Positions 35,335-45,142 are shown, numbered from the stretch's first letter. The stretch: DNA of 64,000 nucleotides from Streptomyces asoensis (GCF_016860545.1 NZ_BNEB01000001.1:558001-622000), one strand, 5' to 3'. Notes: generated by a model not told the origin, from the letters alone. Made by a program: numbers and translations.

Positions 35335-37280
35335 CGGACCGGCATCATCTGCTCGTGTACGGCGGGACGTTCGCCGCCGTGGGCGATCGCGGGGACATCA
35401 GCGGCGTACCCGGCCCGGGGGCGGCCGCCGGGTCGCCCGAAGGGCTGTTCGTGCGGGACGCCCGGCACCTCAGCCGCTGGCAGCTGACGGTCGACGGCGC
35501 GGTACCGGAGGTGCTCTCCCCGGTCGCGGACGGGGACACCACGCGGTGTGTGCTCGTCCCGCGCGGCGGCCGCAACGAGCCGCCGTCCTGCACGCTCTTC
35601 CGTGAACAGGCCGTCGGTGACAGCGCGTTCGTGGAGTCGCTGCGGGTCGTCAGCAACCGGCCGGTGCCCACGACGGTCCGCCTCGCGGTCACCGCCGACG
35701 CCGACTTCACCGACCAGTTCGAACTGCGCTCCGACCACCGGACGTACGCGAAGACCGGGGTGGTCCGCCGCCGCCAGGTCCTGGACGACGGCGTGGAGTT
35801 CACCTACCGGCGCGGCGAGTGGCGGTCCTGCACGACGGTGACGGCCGAGCCCGTGCCGGACGCCGTCGAGGAGACCGGCACCGGTGCCCGCCGGCTGGTG
35901 TGGACACTGGAGCTCGAAGCGCACGGCTGCGCCGAGCTGACCCTGCGGGTGATGGCCCGGCCGCACGGGGAGCGGCGGACCCTGCGGGTGCCCCGCTCGC
36001 CCGCCTCCGTGACCGGCCAACTCCTCGCGCGGGAGGACGCGTTCGTGGAGGGGGTGGCGTTCCCGACCGGCTGGCCCGAACTGGCCGCCGCCTGTGCGCG
36101 CGGACTGGCCGACCTGGCCGCGCTCCAGGTCCGGGCCGACGGCCCGGACGGCGAGGACCTGCTCGTGCCGGCGGGCGGCGCGCCCTGGTTCCTGACGCTG
36201 CTGGGCCGTGACGCCCTCCTCACCTCGCTCTTCGTCCTGCCCTACCACCCCCGTCCGGCCGCCGCCACGCTGCTCGCGCTCGCGGCCGCCCAGGCCACGG
36301 AGACGGGCCCGGAGTCGGTGGCACAGCCCGGCAAGATCGTGCACGAGGTACGGCACGGCGAACTCGCCCACTTCGGGCAGGTCCCGTACGGGCGTTACTA
36401 CGGTTCGGTGGACGCGACCCCGCTGTTCCTCGTCCTGCTGGGCGCGTACGTGGAGCGGACCGGTGACACGGCGACGGGCCGCAGGCTGGAGCCGAACGCC
36501 CGCGCGGCGGTGAGCTGGATGCTGGACCACGGCGGGCTCACCTCGCGCGGCTACCTCGTCTACCGGGCCGACCAGGGCGGTCTGGCCAACCAGAACTGGA
36601 AGGACTCCCCCGGCGCCATCTGCTCCGCGGACGGCACCCGCGCGACCGGAGCGGTCATGGCGGCGGGGGCCCAGGGCTACGCGTACGACGCGCTGCGCCG
36701 CACGGCGTGGCTGGCGCGCACGGTGTGGGAGGACGAGAAGTACGCGGCCCTGCTGGAGCAGGCCGCCGCCGACCTGCGGGACCGGTTCCAGCGGGACTTC
36801 TGGATGCGGGACCGTTCCTTCCCGGCGCTCGCCCTGGACGGGGAGGGCCGCCAGGTCGACGCGCTCGCCTCGGACGCCGGGCATCTGCTGTGGTCGGGGC
36901 TGCTGGACAAGGAGTACGGGGAAGCCGTCGGCAGGCGGCTGCTGGAGCCGGACTTCTTCTCCGGCTGGGGCGTGCGCACCCTGGCCGCCGGGCAGCCGGC
37001 GTACCACCCGCTCTCGTACCACCGCGGTTCGGTCTGGCCGCACGACAACGCGCTGCTCACGCTGGGCCTCGCCCGCTACGGTCTGCACGACGAGGCCCGT
37101 ACGGTCGCCCACGCGCTGGTCGACGCGGCGACGGCGACCGGGCACCGGCTCCCCGAGGTTCTCGCGGGGTACGGCCGCGACACCCACGCGGAGCCGGTAC
37201 CGTACCCGCACGCGTGTGTACGGGAGTCCCGTTCGGCGGCGGCCCCGTTGGCGCTGCTCACGGCGGTCGGGGGCGCGTGA
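35331..37280 (+). CDS. Glycogen-debranching-like amylo-alpha-1,6-glucosidase
   Basis: A 649-residue cytosolic enzyme. The N-terminal about 230 residues form the beta-rich N domain of debranching-type enzymes (LFVRDARHLSRWQLTVDG, a very typical signature). The rest is the (alpha/alpha)6 catalytic barrel with FLTLLGRDALLTSLF, GQVPYGRYYGSVDATPLFL, DQGGLANQNWKDSPGA and SYHRGSVWPHDNAL. The last two carry the expected acidic catalytic residues. ATG start overlapping the upstream stop (ATGA), so the two hydrolases are translated together and probably act on the same carbohydrate under ROK control. Confidence 0.88.
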   Translation: MTDRHHLLVYGGTFAAVGDRGDISGVPGPGAAAGSPEGLFVRDARHLSRWQLTVDGAVPEVLSPVADGDTTRCVLVPRGGRNEPPSCTLFREQAVGDSAFVESLRVVSNRPVPTTVRLAVTADADFTDQFELRSDHRTYAKTGVVRRRQVLDDGVEFTYRRGEWRSCTTVTAEPVPDAVEETGTGARRLVWTLELEAHGCAELTLRVMARPHGERRTLRVPRSPASVTGQLLAREDAFVEGVAFPTGWPELAAACARGLADLAALQVRADGPDGEDLLVPAGGAPWFLTLLGRDALLTSLFVLPYHPRPAAATLLALAAAQATETGPESVAQPGKIVHEVRHGELAHFGQVPYGRYYGSVDATPLFLVLLGAYVERTGDTATGRRLEPNARAAVSWMLDHGGLTSRGYLVYRADQGGLANQNWKDSPGAICSADGTRATGAVMAAGAQGYAYDALRRTAWLARTVWEDEKYAALLEQAAADLRDRFQRDFWMRDRSFPALALDGEGRQVDALASDAGHLLWSGLLDKEYGEAVGRRLLEPDFFSGWGVRTLAAGQPAYHPLSYHRGSVWPHDNALLTLGLARYGLHDEARTVAHALVDAATATGHRLPEVLAGYGRDTHAEPVPYPHACVRESRSAAAPLALLTAVGGA

Positions 37281-37444
37281 CCGCGGCCCCGTCGGGCTGC
37301 TTGGCGTGGCGTTTGCGTGGTGTTTGCCGAGCGCTGGCCGAGGGGGGCTGAACGCGGGCCGCGAGCACGCCGTACGAAACTGTGACGGATCCGGCCCGCG
37401 CCGGATCCGCCGAACCGCCGGGCTTCGTACGGAAGGACCTTCGG

Positions 37445-39541
37445 GTGCCTGTCTCCACTCGCTCATCCCAGCCGCCTGCACGGAAAGACCCCGAGGACGA
37501 CACCGTGACGACCGCGCACCCGGAGACCGAGCCCGCGCCCCCGGCGGACACCGCTTCTCCGGAGGCGACCCCGGCGGCAGGAGCCACCGAGAACTCCGCG
37601 AGCGCCGAAGCGACGGAGACGGCCGAGACAGCCGAAGCCGGCGAGACGGCAGAGGCGAGGGAGACGCCCGAGGCGCCCGACCCGGCAGCAACCTCCGAGA
37701 CCTCCGCCGCGCCGGAGACGGCAGAGGCGACCAGGTCCGCCGGGGCGACAGAGACGCCCGACGCGGCCGAGACCGGCAAGGCGGGCGTGAGGCCCGGCGC
37801 GGCCGAAGCCGCCGAGGCGACGGAGGTGCCCGGCGTGGTCGGGGCGCGGCCGCGTGGGGTGCGGGCGCGGGTCGCCCACTGGCGGGACTGGCGGAGTCGG
37901 CATGCCCGGGCCGCCCGGGTGGTGTGGTGGACGGCGACCGTCGCCTCCGCCGTGCTGGTGCTCGGGGCGCTGCTGCTGCCCAATCGTCTTTTCGCCCTGC
38001 ACACGAGCCAGTTCCTGCGGCTGCCGGGTGAGGCGATCATCGGCGCGGCGCTCGTGCTGGCGCTGCCGCGCAGACCCCGGGTGGCGCTGGCGGCGCTGGC
38101 CGGTACGGTGCTCGGCGCGGTGACCATACTCAACGTGCTCGACATGCAGTTCGTCGAGTACCTGGGCCGCGACTTCAACGTCGTCCTGGACTGGACCCTG
38201 CTCAGCGACGCGCAGTCGTACGTGGCGGACACACTGGGCGGGGTCGTCGCCGTCGCCGCGTCGATCGGGCTGGCCCTGCTCGTCGTCCTCGTGCTGTTCG
38301 TCATGGCGGCCGCGACGGTCCGGCTGAGCAACCTGCTGGTGCGGGACACCCGGCGGGCGACCAGGGGCACGCTGATCGCGGGCACCGCCTGGATCACCTG
38401 CTCGGTCCTCGGGCTTCAGATCGCCGGGGGTCCCATCGCCTCCGACCGGGTCGCGGGGACGATCGCCTCCGAGGCGGGGCGGGTGCGCGACACCCTCAAG
38501 GACGAGGCCGAGTTCGGGAAGGTGGCGCGCAGCGACACGTTCGGCGCCACCCCTGCCGCCCAGCTCCTGCCGGACCTGCGGGGCAAGGACGTCGTCTTCA
38601 CGTTCATCGAGAGCTACGGCCGCAGTGCCATCGAGGACGCGGGTATGGCGCCGGGCGTCGACGAGACGCTCGCCACCCGCACCGCGGCGCTGGCGAAGGC
38701 CGGCTTCAGCGCGAAGAGCGGCTGGCTGACCTCGGCGACGTACGGCGGCAGCAGCTGGCTCGGCCACTCCACCACCCTGTCGGGGCTCTGGGTCGACACC
38801 CAGCAGCGGTACCGCACGGTCATGGCCAGCGACCACCTCTCACTGACCAAGGCGTTCCAAAAGAGCGGCGCGTGGGACACGGTCGGCATCATGCCGGGCG
38901 TGCAGAAGGGCTGGCCCGAGGCGAAGTTCTACGGCCTGGACAAGGTCTACAACGCCTTCGAGATGGGGTACCAGGGGCCGAAGTTCAGCTGGTCGACCAT
39001 GCCCGACCAGTACGCGCTGGAAGCGTTCCAGCGGCTGGAGCACGGCCGCGCCGGCCGTGACAAGCCGCTGATGTCGGAGATCATCCTGACCTCCAGCCAC
39101 CAGCCCTGGGCGCCGATCCCGAAGATGGTCGGCTGGGACGACCTCGGTGACGGCTCGGTGTTCAAGGGCATCGAGGCGGCCGGCCAGAAGGCGTCCGACG
39201 TCATCGCCGACTCCGCCAAGTCCAAGGCGGAGTACGGCAAGTCGATCCAGTACTCGGTGACCGCGCTCACCGAGTGGCTGGAGCGCTACGGCACCGAGGA
39301 CACCGTCCTGGTCTTCCTCGGCGACCACCAGCCGATCTCCCGGGTCAGCGGCAACAACGCCAGCCGGGACGTGCCGGTGTCGATCGTCGCCAAGGACCCG
39401 AAGGTCCTCGACAAGATCTCCTCCTGGAACTGGACGGACGGTCTGCGGCCGGCCCACGACGCCCCGGTGTGGAAGATGAGTTCGTTCCGCGACCGTTTCC
39501 TGACGGCGTACGGCTCGACCGCGCACCCGTCCAAGGGCTGA
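37445..39541 (+). CDS. LTA-synthase-like membrane sulfatase-family protein
   Basis: A 698-residue membrane protein of the alkaline phosphatase/sulfatase superfamily. The first about 110 residues are a cytoplasmic low-complexity segment rich in Ala, Glu and Thr; then come about five membrane helices (for example TVASAVLVLGALLLP), and an extracellular catalytic domain starting DVVFTFIESYGRSAIED, where the nucleophile would lie in TYGGSSWLGHS, with VFLGDHQP near the end for metal binding. The layout is that of LtaS/phosphoglycerol transferases, so it may modify a surface polymer or lipid. The GTG at 37445 with GGAAGGA upstream is preferred to the GTG at 37382. Confidence 0.82.
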   Translation: MPVSTRSSQPPARKDPEDDTVTTAHPETEPAPPADTASPEATPAAGATENSASAEATETAETAEAGETAEARETPEAPDPAATSETSAAPETAEATRSAGATETPDAAETGKAGVRPGAAEAAEATEVPGVVGARPRGVRARVAHWRDWRSRHARAARVVWWTATVASAVLVLGALLLPNRLFALHTSQFLRLPGEAIIGAALVLALPRRPRVALAALAGTVLGAVTILNVLDMQFVEYLGRDFNVVLDWTLLSDAQSYVADTLGGVVAVAASIGLALLVVLVLFVMAAATVRLSNLLVRDTRRATRGTLIAGTAWITCSVLGLQIAGGPIASDRVAGTIASEAGRVRDTLKDEAEFGKVARSDTFGATPAAQLLPDLRGKDVVFTFIESYGRSAIEDAGMAPGVDETLATRTAALAKAGFSAKSGWLTSATYGGSSWLGHSTTLSGLWVDTQQRYRTVMASDHLSLTKAFQKSGAWDTVGIMPGVQKGWPEAKFYGLDKVYNAFEMGYQGPKFSWSTMPDQYALEAFQRLEHGRAGRDKPLMSEIILTSSHQPWAPIPKMVGWDDLGDGSVFKGIEAAGQKASDVIADSAKSKAEYGKSIQYSVTALTEWLERYGTEDTVLVFLGDHQPISRVSGNNASRDVPVSIVAKDPKVLDKISSWNWTDGLRPAHDAPVWKMSSFRDRFLTAYGSTAHPSKG

Positions 39542-39575
39542 GCGCCCCTCGAAGCGCCGGGTCTGCGGCGGCGCC

Positions 39576-40730
39576 TCAGCCGCCCGAGGTGTCCAGCTCC
39601 GCGTCCTCGCCGACGCCCGCGCAGTCGTAGGGGTCCTTCAGCCAGCCGTCCGGCAGCACGACCCTGTTGTTGCCGGAGGTGCGGCCGCGGGGGCCGTCGG
39701 CGCCGGCGGGCCAGGGCTGGTCGAGGTCCAGCTCGTCGAGGCCGGCGCGCAGTTCGGCGAGGGACGAGGTGACGGCCAGCCGCTTGCGCATCTCGGAGCC
39801 GACGGCGAAGCCCTTGAGGTACCAGGCGACGTGCTTGCGGAAGTCGACGACCCCGCGGGGCTCGTCGCCGATCCACTCGCCGAGCAGGGTGGCGTGCCGG
39901 ACCATCACGTCGGCGACCTCGCGCAGGGACGGGCGGGCGATGTCGTCCGTGCGGCCCTCGAAGGCGGCCACCAGGTCGGCGAACAGCCACGGCCGGCCGA
40001 GGCAGCCACGGCCCACGACCACGCCGTCGCAGCCCGTCTCGCGCACCATGCGCAGCGCGTCCTGCGCCGACCAGATGTCGCCGTTGCCGAGGACGGGGAT
40101 CTCGGGGACGTGCTCCTTGAGGCGGGCGACGGCCTCCCAGTCCGCGGTGCCGCCGTAGTGCTGGGCGGCGGTGCGTCCGTGCAGCGCGATGGCGGTGACG
40201 CCCTCCTCGACGGCGATGCGCCCGGCGTCGAGGTAGGTGATGTGGTCGTCGTCGATGCCCTTGCGCATCTTCATGGTCACCGGGAGGTCCCCGGCGCCGC
40301 TGACCGCCTCCCGCAGGATCGCGCGCAGCAGGTTGCGCTTGAAGGGGAGCGCGGAGCCGCCGCCCTTGCGGGTCACCTTGGGGACGGGGCAGCCGAAGTT
40401 GAGGTCGATGTGGTCGGCGAGGCCCTCGTCCGCGATCATGCGGACGGCCTTGCCGACGGTGGCCGGGTCGACGCCGTACAGCTGGATCGAGCGCGGCTTC
40501 TCGGTCGCGTCGAAGTGGATCAGCTGCATGGTCTTCTCGTTGCGTTCGACCAGCGCCCGGGTGGTGATCATCTCGCTCACGAAGAGGCCCTTGCCGCCGC
40601 TGAACTCCCGGCACAGGGTCCGGAACGGAGCGTTGGTGATCCCGGCCATGGGGGCCAGGACGACCGGCGGTGTGACGTGGTGCGGGCCGATCCGGAGGGT
40701 CGAGTTCTGCGCGGGCGCGGTCGTGGACAT
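39576..40730 (-). CDS. dus: tRNA-dihydrouridine synthase
   Basis: FMN-dependent reduction of uridine in tRNA D-loops; 384 residues. The Dus signature is complete: PPVVLAPMAGITNAPFR at the start, IDLNFGCPVPKVTRKGGGSAL with the catalytic Cys, and HGRTAAQHYGG; FMN contacts include VLGNGDIW and VVVGRGCLGRPWLF. It is closest to the DusB group. I use the ATG of MSTTAPAQN; the open frame continues upstream without family similarity, and MRDNGW is an alternative. A C-terminal extension of about 50 residues rich in Asp and Gly follows the usual end. It is divergent from the MFS gene at 40874. Confidence 0.94.
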   Translation of the reverse strand: MSTTAPAQNSTLRIGPHHVTPPVVLAPMAGITNAPFRTLCREFSGGKGLFVSEMITTRALVERNEKTMQLIHFDATEKPRSIQLYGVDPATVGKAVRMIADEGLADHIDLNFGCPVPKVTRKGGGSALPFKRNLLRAILREAVSGAGDLPVTMKMRKGIDDDHITYLDAGRIAVEEGVTAIALHGRTAAQHYGGTADWEAVARLKEHVPEIPVLGNGDIWSAQDALRMVRETGCDGVVVGRGCLGRPWLFADLVAAFEGRTDDIARPSLREVADVMVRHATLLGEWIGDEPRGVVDFRKHVAWYLKGFAVGSEMRKRLAVTSSLAELRAGLDELDLDQPWPAGADGPRGRTSGNNRVVLPDGWLKDPYDCAGVGEDAELDTSGG

Positions 40731-40873
40731 CCACCCATTGTCACGCATCGGACGGCGTGCCCCGCCGCACTTCTCCCCGGCCCGCTCCCCCGCGGTCACC
40801 GTCGGACCGCGGCCGCTCACCCTCGGATCATGTAACGACCATTAGTTAGGCGCACTATTGATTCGGGCGTACG

Positions 40874-42328
40874 ATGGTCCGCATGCCCGAGCTCAGCCCT
40901 CGCCGCCGTCGGCTGGTCCTGTCGATCTGCTGCATGAGCCTGCTGATCGTCAGCCTCGACGTCACCGTCCTCAATGTCGCCCTGCCGGCGATGCAGAGCG
41001 ACCTGCACGCCTCCACCGCCGGTCTCCAGTGGACGATCGACGCGTACACGCTCGTCCTGGCCATGCTGCTGATGCTGGCGGGCTCGACCGCCGACCGGAT
41101 CGGCCGCAAGAAGGTCTTCATGGCCGGCCTGGTGGTCTTCACGCTGGGCTCGTTGCTCTGCTCGCTCGCCCCGAACCTGGAACTGCTCGTCGCGGCACGG
41201 ATGATGCAGGCGGTCGGCGGGTCGATGCTGAACCCGGTCGCCATGTCGATCATCACCAACACGTTCACCGACCCGCGGGACCGCGCCCGGGCCATCGGCG
41301 TCTGGGGCGCGGTCGTGGGCATCTCGATGGCCGCGGGCCCGCTGCTGGGCGGGCTGCTGGTGGAGTCCGTCGGCTGGCGGTCGATCTTCTGGATCAACCT
41401 GCCGGTCGGCCTGGTGGCCCTGCTCGCCACCCTGCGCCACGTCCCCGAGTCCCGCGCGCCCGAGCCCCGCCGCCCCGACCCGGTCGGACAGCTGCTGGTC
41501 ATCGCCCTGTTCGGACCGCTCACCTACGCGATCATCCAGGCGCCCGAGGCGGGCGCGGAGGTCAGCGCCCCCTTCGCGGCGGTGGCGCTGGCCGCGCTGG
41601 CCGGGCTGCTGTGGTACGAACGCCGGCGCGTCGAACCCCTCATCGACCTGCGCTTCTTCCGTTCGGCGCCGTTCAGCGGGGCGACGGTCGTCGCCGTCAG
41701 CGCGTTCGCCGCGCTGGGCGGGTTCCTGTTCCTGTCCACGCTGTACCTCCAGAACGTCCGCGGTCTGGACGCCCTGCACGCCGGGCTGTGGATGCTGCCG
41801 ATGGCCGTGCCGACGTTCCTGTGCGCCCCGCTGTCCGGCCGGCTGGTCGGCAGCCGGGGACCGCGGCTGCCGCTGCTGATCTCGGGCGCCGCCATCACCG
41901 TGAGCGGGCTGCTGTTCGCCGTGTTCGAGGCGGAGACGTCCGACGTGACGCTGTTCCTCGGGTACGTGCTGTTCGGGGTGGGCTTCGGCTTCGTGAACGC
42001 ACCGATCACGAACACTGCGGTGTCGGGCATGCCGCGCGGCCAGGCGGGGCTCGCGGCGGCCGTCGCCTCCACCAGCCGCCAGCTGGGCCAGACACTGGGC
42101 GTCGCGGTGATCGGCGCGGTCCTGGCGACCGGCGTGAGCGCCTCGGCGTACCGGGACACCTTCGTCTCCGCCTCCGTCCCCGGCTGGTGGATCCTCGCGG
42201 GCTGCGGGCTCGTCGTCCTCGTCCTGGGCGCCGTCACCACCGGTGCGTGGGCGCGGGGCACGGCGGAGCGGGCCGCGCGGCGGCTCGCGGCCCCGGAGAT
42301 CCGGGAAGCGACCGGCGTCAGCGCCTGA
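40874..42328 (+). CDS. DHA2-type MFS drug exporter
   Basis: A 484-residue, 14-TM proton-driven exporter: SLDVTVLNVALPAMQ in TM1, AGSTADRIGRKKVF (motif A), GISMAAGPLLGGLL (motif C) and QAGLAAAVASTSRQLGQTLG in the late region. An ATG three codons downstream (MPELSPRRRR) may be the true start. Upstream, 40846-40876 contains TTAGGC and TACGAT about 18 bases apart, a possible promoter with a very short leader. Two bases over a dozen codons after it lies the convergent XRE regulator. Its own regulator is not obvious. Confidence 0.9.
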   Translation: MVRMPELSPRRRRLVLSICCMSLLIVSLDVTVLNVALPAMQSDLHASTAGLQWTIDAYTLVLAMLLMLAGSTADRIGRKKVFMAGLVVFTLGSLLCSLAPNLELLVAARMMQAVGGSMLNPVAMSIITNTFTDPRDRARAIGVWGAVVGISMAAGPLLGGLLVESVGWRSIFWINLPVGLVALLATLRHVPESRAPEPRRPDPVGQLLVIALFGPLTYAIIQAPEAGAEVSAPFAAVALAALAGLLWYERRRVEPLIDLRFFRSAPFSGATVVAVSAFAALGGFLFLSTLYLQNVRGLDALHAGLWMLPMAVPTFLCAPLSGRLVGSRGPRLPLLISGAAITVSGLLFAVFEAETSDVTLFLGYVLFGVGFGFVNAPITNTAVSGMPRGQAGLAAAVASTSRQLGQTLGVAVIGAVLATGVSASAYRDTFVSASVPGWWILAGCGLVVLVLGAVTTGAWARGTAERAARRLAAPEIREATGVSA

Positions 42329-43247
42329 GCCCGCTCCCGGCGGACGGCAGCTCCAGGGCGAGGGCGTACAGCTTCTCCAGCCGTTCCCGCGTCGTCGCGT
42401 CCGCCGGTGCGTACGTCACCATGCGCGCCCCGAGTTCCGGGCTGAGCCAGAGGTCCGTGTGGGTGAGGTTGAGCAGACCCACCCGGGCGTTGCGGAACTG
42501 CTTGGTCTTGCTGCGGTTCGCGACGACCTCGTAGCGCTCCCAGTTCTCCCGGAACTCGGGGGACTCCGCCTTCAGCCGCGCGACGAGCATCTTCCAGGCG
42601 GGCTCGGTGAGGTGTCCGGCCATGGAGGCGCGCAGTTTCGCCGCCATGAGGCGCATCGACTCGTCGAGGTGGACGACCGCCTCGCGCCACTGCGGGTCGG
42701 TGTGGATGAGGATCATGCAGTTGCGGTCCTCGGCCGGGACGGCGTCGAGGTCGCAGAGCAGATGGGCGTAGGTGCGGTTGTAGGCGAGGATGTCGTAGCG
42801 GCTGTTCTGCACACAGGCGGGCAGCGGGTCGAGCTGGTCGAGGAGCTCCCGTACGGCGTCGGTGACGCCGGTGCACGACGACGCGGGGGTCGGGTCGGTC
42901 GCGGCGGCGAGCTGGAAGAGGTGGGCCCGTTCGCTCGGGTCGAGCAGCAGGGCACGGGCCAGGGCGTCCAGGACCTGCACCGATACCTGGATGTCCCGGG
43001 ACTGTTCGAGCCACGTGTACCAGGTGACGCCGACCGCCGAGAGATGGGCGACCTCCTCGCGCCGCAGACCCGGGGTGCGGCGGCGCGCTCCGCGCGGGAG
43101 GCCGACCTGCTCGGGGGTGATCCGCTCGCGGCGGCTGCGCAGGAAGACGGCCAGCTCGTGGCGCCGGATCTCCGAACCGCCGGCCGCCCGCGCGGCCGGA
43201 CCGGTTGCCTCCTCGGTGCCCGCTCCGCGCCGGGTCGTCGTCGTCAT
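42318..43247 (-). CDS. XRE helix-turn-helix regulator with MmyB-like ligand domain
   Basis: A 309-residue regulator: N-terminal helix-turn-helix (about residues 28-95; LAVFLRSRRERITPEQVGL... RTPGLRREEVAHLSAVGVTWYTWLEQ) and a C-terminal PAS-like MmyB domain (YDILAYNRTYAHLLCDLD; NLTHTDLWLSPELGARMVTYAP). This type is very common in Streptomyces beside oxidoreductase or exporter genes. It is divergent from the exporter at 43349, with a 6-bp inverted pair between them, and convergent with the exporter at 40874, overlapping its 3' end by 11 bases. It most likely represses the 43349 gene. Confidence 0.9.
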   Translation of the reverse strand: MTTTTRRGAGTEEATGPAARAAGGSEIRRHELAVFLRSRRERITPEQVGLPRGARRRTPGLRREEVAHLSAVGVTWYTWLEQSRDIQVSVQVLDALARALLLDPSERAHLFQLAAATDPTPASSCTGVTDAVRELLDQLDPLPACVQNSRYDILAYNRTYAHLLCDLDAVPAEDRNCMILIHTDPQWREAVVHLDESMRLMAAKLRASMAGHLTEPAWKMLVARLKAESPEFRENWERYEVVANRSKTKQFRNARVGLLNLTHTDLWLSPELGARMVTYAPADATTRERLEKLYALALELPSAGSGLRR

Positions 43248-43293
43248 GCCTCCAGGGTGACGCCTCGCGGATCCTGTTGCCAGGTACTCCCGC

Positions 43294-43317
43294 TACCAGG
43301 ACAAGGAGACTCTGGTA
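43294..43317. promoter_or_regulatory. Possible operator between XRE regulator and exporter
   Basis: TACCAG and CTGGTA form a perfect inverted pair with a 12-bp spacer, 32 bases ahead of the exporter start; a related CAGGTAC lies just upstream at 43281. Short, so tentative. Confidence 0.35.
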
Positions 43318-43348
43318 CCCCCCTGGGCGGCGGCGCAGGCTCGACGGC

Positions 43349-44782
43349 GTGACCGAAACCATCATCACCACCCCAGCCGCCGCGCGGACGGCCGCGGCAC
43401 CCCGCGCGCTCGGCCGGCTCGGGCTGTTCACCGTTCTGCTCGCCGCGGCACTCCCTCTGATCGACTTCTTCATCGTCAACGTCGCCCTGCCCTCGATGGG
43501 CCGGGACCTGGCCGCGAGCGAGTCCGTGCTCGAACTCGTCGTCGCCGGGTACGGGCTCGCGTACGCCGTGCTGCTCGTGCTGGGCGGACGGCTCGGCGAC
43601 CTGTTCGGCCGCCGCCGGCTCTTCCTGGGCGGCATGGCGGCCTTCGGTCTGACCTCGCTGGCCTGCGGGCTCGCCCCCGACGCCTGGTCGCTGGTCGCGG
43701 CACGCGTCGCGCAGGGCGCCTCGGCCGCCGCGATGGTCCCGCAGGTGCTCGCCACCATCCAGTCGTCCACCGAGGGGCCGCGCCGCGCCAGGGCGATGAG
43801 CCTGTACGGCGCCACCGCCGGCCTGTCCATGGTCGCGGGCCAGATCCTGGGCGGCGTGCTGGTCGCGGCGGACCTCGCCGGGAGCGGCTGGCGGTCCGTG
43901 TTCCTGGTGAACGTACCCGTCGTGGTCGTCGGGCTGGTCCTCGCCGTCAGGTCCGTCCCGGAGACGCGTTCGCCGCGTCCCGAGCCCGTGGACGGACCCG
44001 GCACCGTGCTCCTCGCCGCTGCCCTGCTCACGCTGCTCGCCCCGCTCACCGAGGGCCGGGCGGCGGGCTGGCCGCTGTGGACGTGGCTCTCGCTGGCCGC
44101 GTTCCCGCTGGTGGCGGGCGCCTTCGTCGCGGTGGAACGGCGGGCCGACCGGCAGGGCCGTACCCCGCTGGTGCCGCCGAGCCTGTTCGCGCTGACCCCG
44201 TTGCGGCGCGGGCTGACGCTCATGGTGCCGTTCTCGATCGGCTTCAGCGGCTTCATGTTCGTCATCGCCGTGGCGTTGCAGAGCGGGGCGGGCCTCGGGC
44301 CGGTGCCGGCCGGTCTCGCGCTCGCGCCGATGGCCCTGGCGTTCTTCCTGGTCTCCCTGGCCGGGCCGCGGCTGGTCGCCCGGTTCGGGACACGGGTGGT
44401 CACGGCGGGCTCGGCCCTCCAGGCCCTGGGCGTCGTGCTCCTGCTGCTGGCAGTGCGCGCCGACTGGCCGGACCTCGGTCTCGTGGCGCTGCTGCCGGGC
44501 GCTGCGGTCGCCGGTGCGGGTCAGGCGCTGCAACTGCCCGTCGTGATGCGGATCGTGATGTCCGAGGTGCCGCCCGCCCGGGCCGGGGTGGGCAGCGGTG
44601 TGATGGTGACCACCCAGCAGACCTCGCTGGCGCTGGGCGTGGCCACCCTCGGCACCCTGTTCCTCTCCCTGGTCCCGGGGATGGGCATGCGGGACGCCCT
44701 GGTCGTCACGCTGGCCGTGCAGCTGGGCGGGGTCGTGGTGACCGGGCTGCTGAGCCTGCGGCTGCCGCGCACGGTGGGCTGA
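43349..44782 (+). CDS. MFS exporter divergent from XRE regulator
   Basis: A 477-residue DHA2-like exporter with about 14 membrane segments: LPLIDFFIVNVALPSMG in TM1, GGRLGDLFGRRRLF (motif A), GLSMVAGQILGGVLV (motif C), and a late RAGVGSGVMVTTQQTSLALG. GTG start at 43349, product VTETIITTPAAA, with no strong ribosome-binding site. The divergent XRE/MmyB regulator probably controls it. No substrate can be assigned. Confidence 0.9.
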   Translation: MTETIITTPAAARTAAAPRALGRLGLFTVLLAAALPLIDFFIVNVALPSMGRDLAASESVLELVVAGYGLAYAVLLVLGGRLGDLFGRRRLFLGGMAAFGLTSLACGLAPDAWSLVAARVAQGASAAAMVPQVLATIQSSTEGPRRARAMSLYGATAGLSMVAGQILGGVLVAADLAGSGWRSVFLVNVPVVVVGLVLAVRSVPETRSPRPEPVDGPGTVLLAAALLTLLAPLTEGRAAGWPLWTWLSLAAFPLVAGAFVAVERRADRQGRTPLVPPSLFALTPLRRGLTLMVPFSIGFSGFMFVIAVALQSGAGLGPVPAGLALAPMALAFFLVSLAGPRLVARFGTRVVTAGSALQALGVVLLLLAVRADWPDLGLVALLPGAAVAGAGQALQLPVVMRIVMSEVPPARAGVGSGVMVTTQQTSLALGVATLGTLFLSLVPGMGMRDALVVTLAVQLGGVVVTGLLSLRLPRTVG

Positions 44783-44923
44783 CTGCGGCGTCCCGGTCCG
44801 GGCACGCAAGGGCACGGACACGGGCACGGGCACGGCACGGCTCGGTGAACCCGGCGGGCGGGAGCCCCCGTTGATGTTGGTATTGCTGCACACTCCTTGC
44901 CAGCCGGGATTCGGGGAGGCGTC

Positions 44924-45142
44924 GTGCCGGAGATCAACGCGAGCAAGGTGAGCCGCTGGGACGGGCACGGGCGCGAGCATGTCGTCAGGGTCCGGCGCAC
45001 GGGCGTGCAGCGCACCATCAGCTGCGACACGTGCGGCTGGCGCCAGGGGGCCCAGTTCCTGCCCTGGCTGAAGGCGCAGGAGCACCTCGCGCAGGCCCAC
45101 CAGGCGACGGTGGACCCCACGGAGGGCCGCGACCCCCACTGA
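44924..45142 (+). CDS. 72-aa zinc-finger-like protein
   Basis: A small protein in which the C-terminal half reads CDTCGW...EHLAQAHQ: Cys-x2-Cys followed 18 residues later by His-x4-His, the ligand pattern of a C2H2 zinc finger. The N-terminal half is basic (KVSRWDGHGREHVVRVRRTG). GTG start with GGGGAGG at good spacing. It may bind nucleic acid or be a structural zinc protein; no family name can be given. Its stop is 27 bases from the convergent NACHT gene. Confidence 0.7.
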   Translation: MPEINASKVSRWDGHGREHVVRVRRTGVQRTISCDTCGWRQGAQFLPWLKAQEHLAQAHQATVDPTEGRDPH

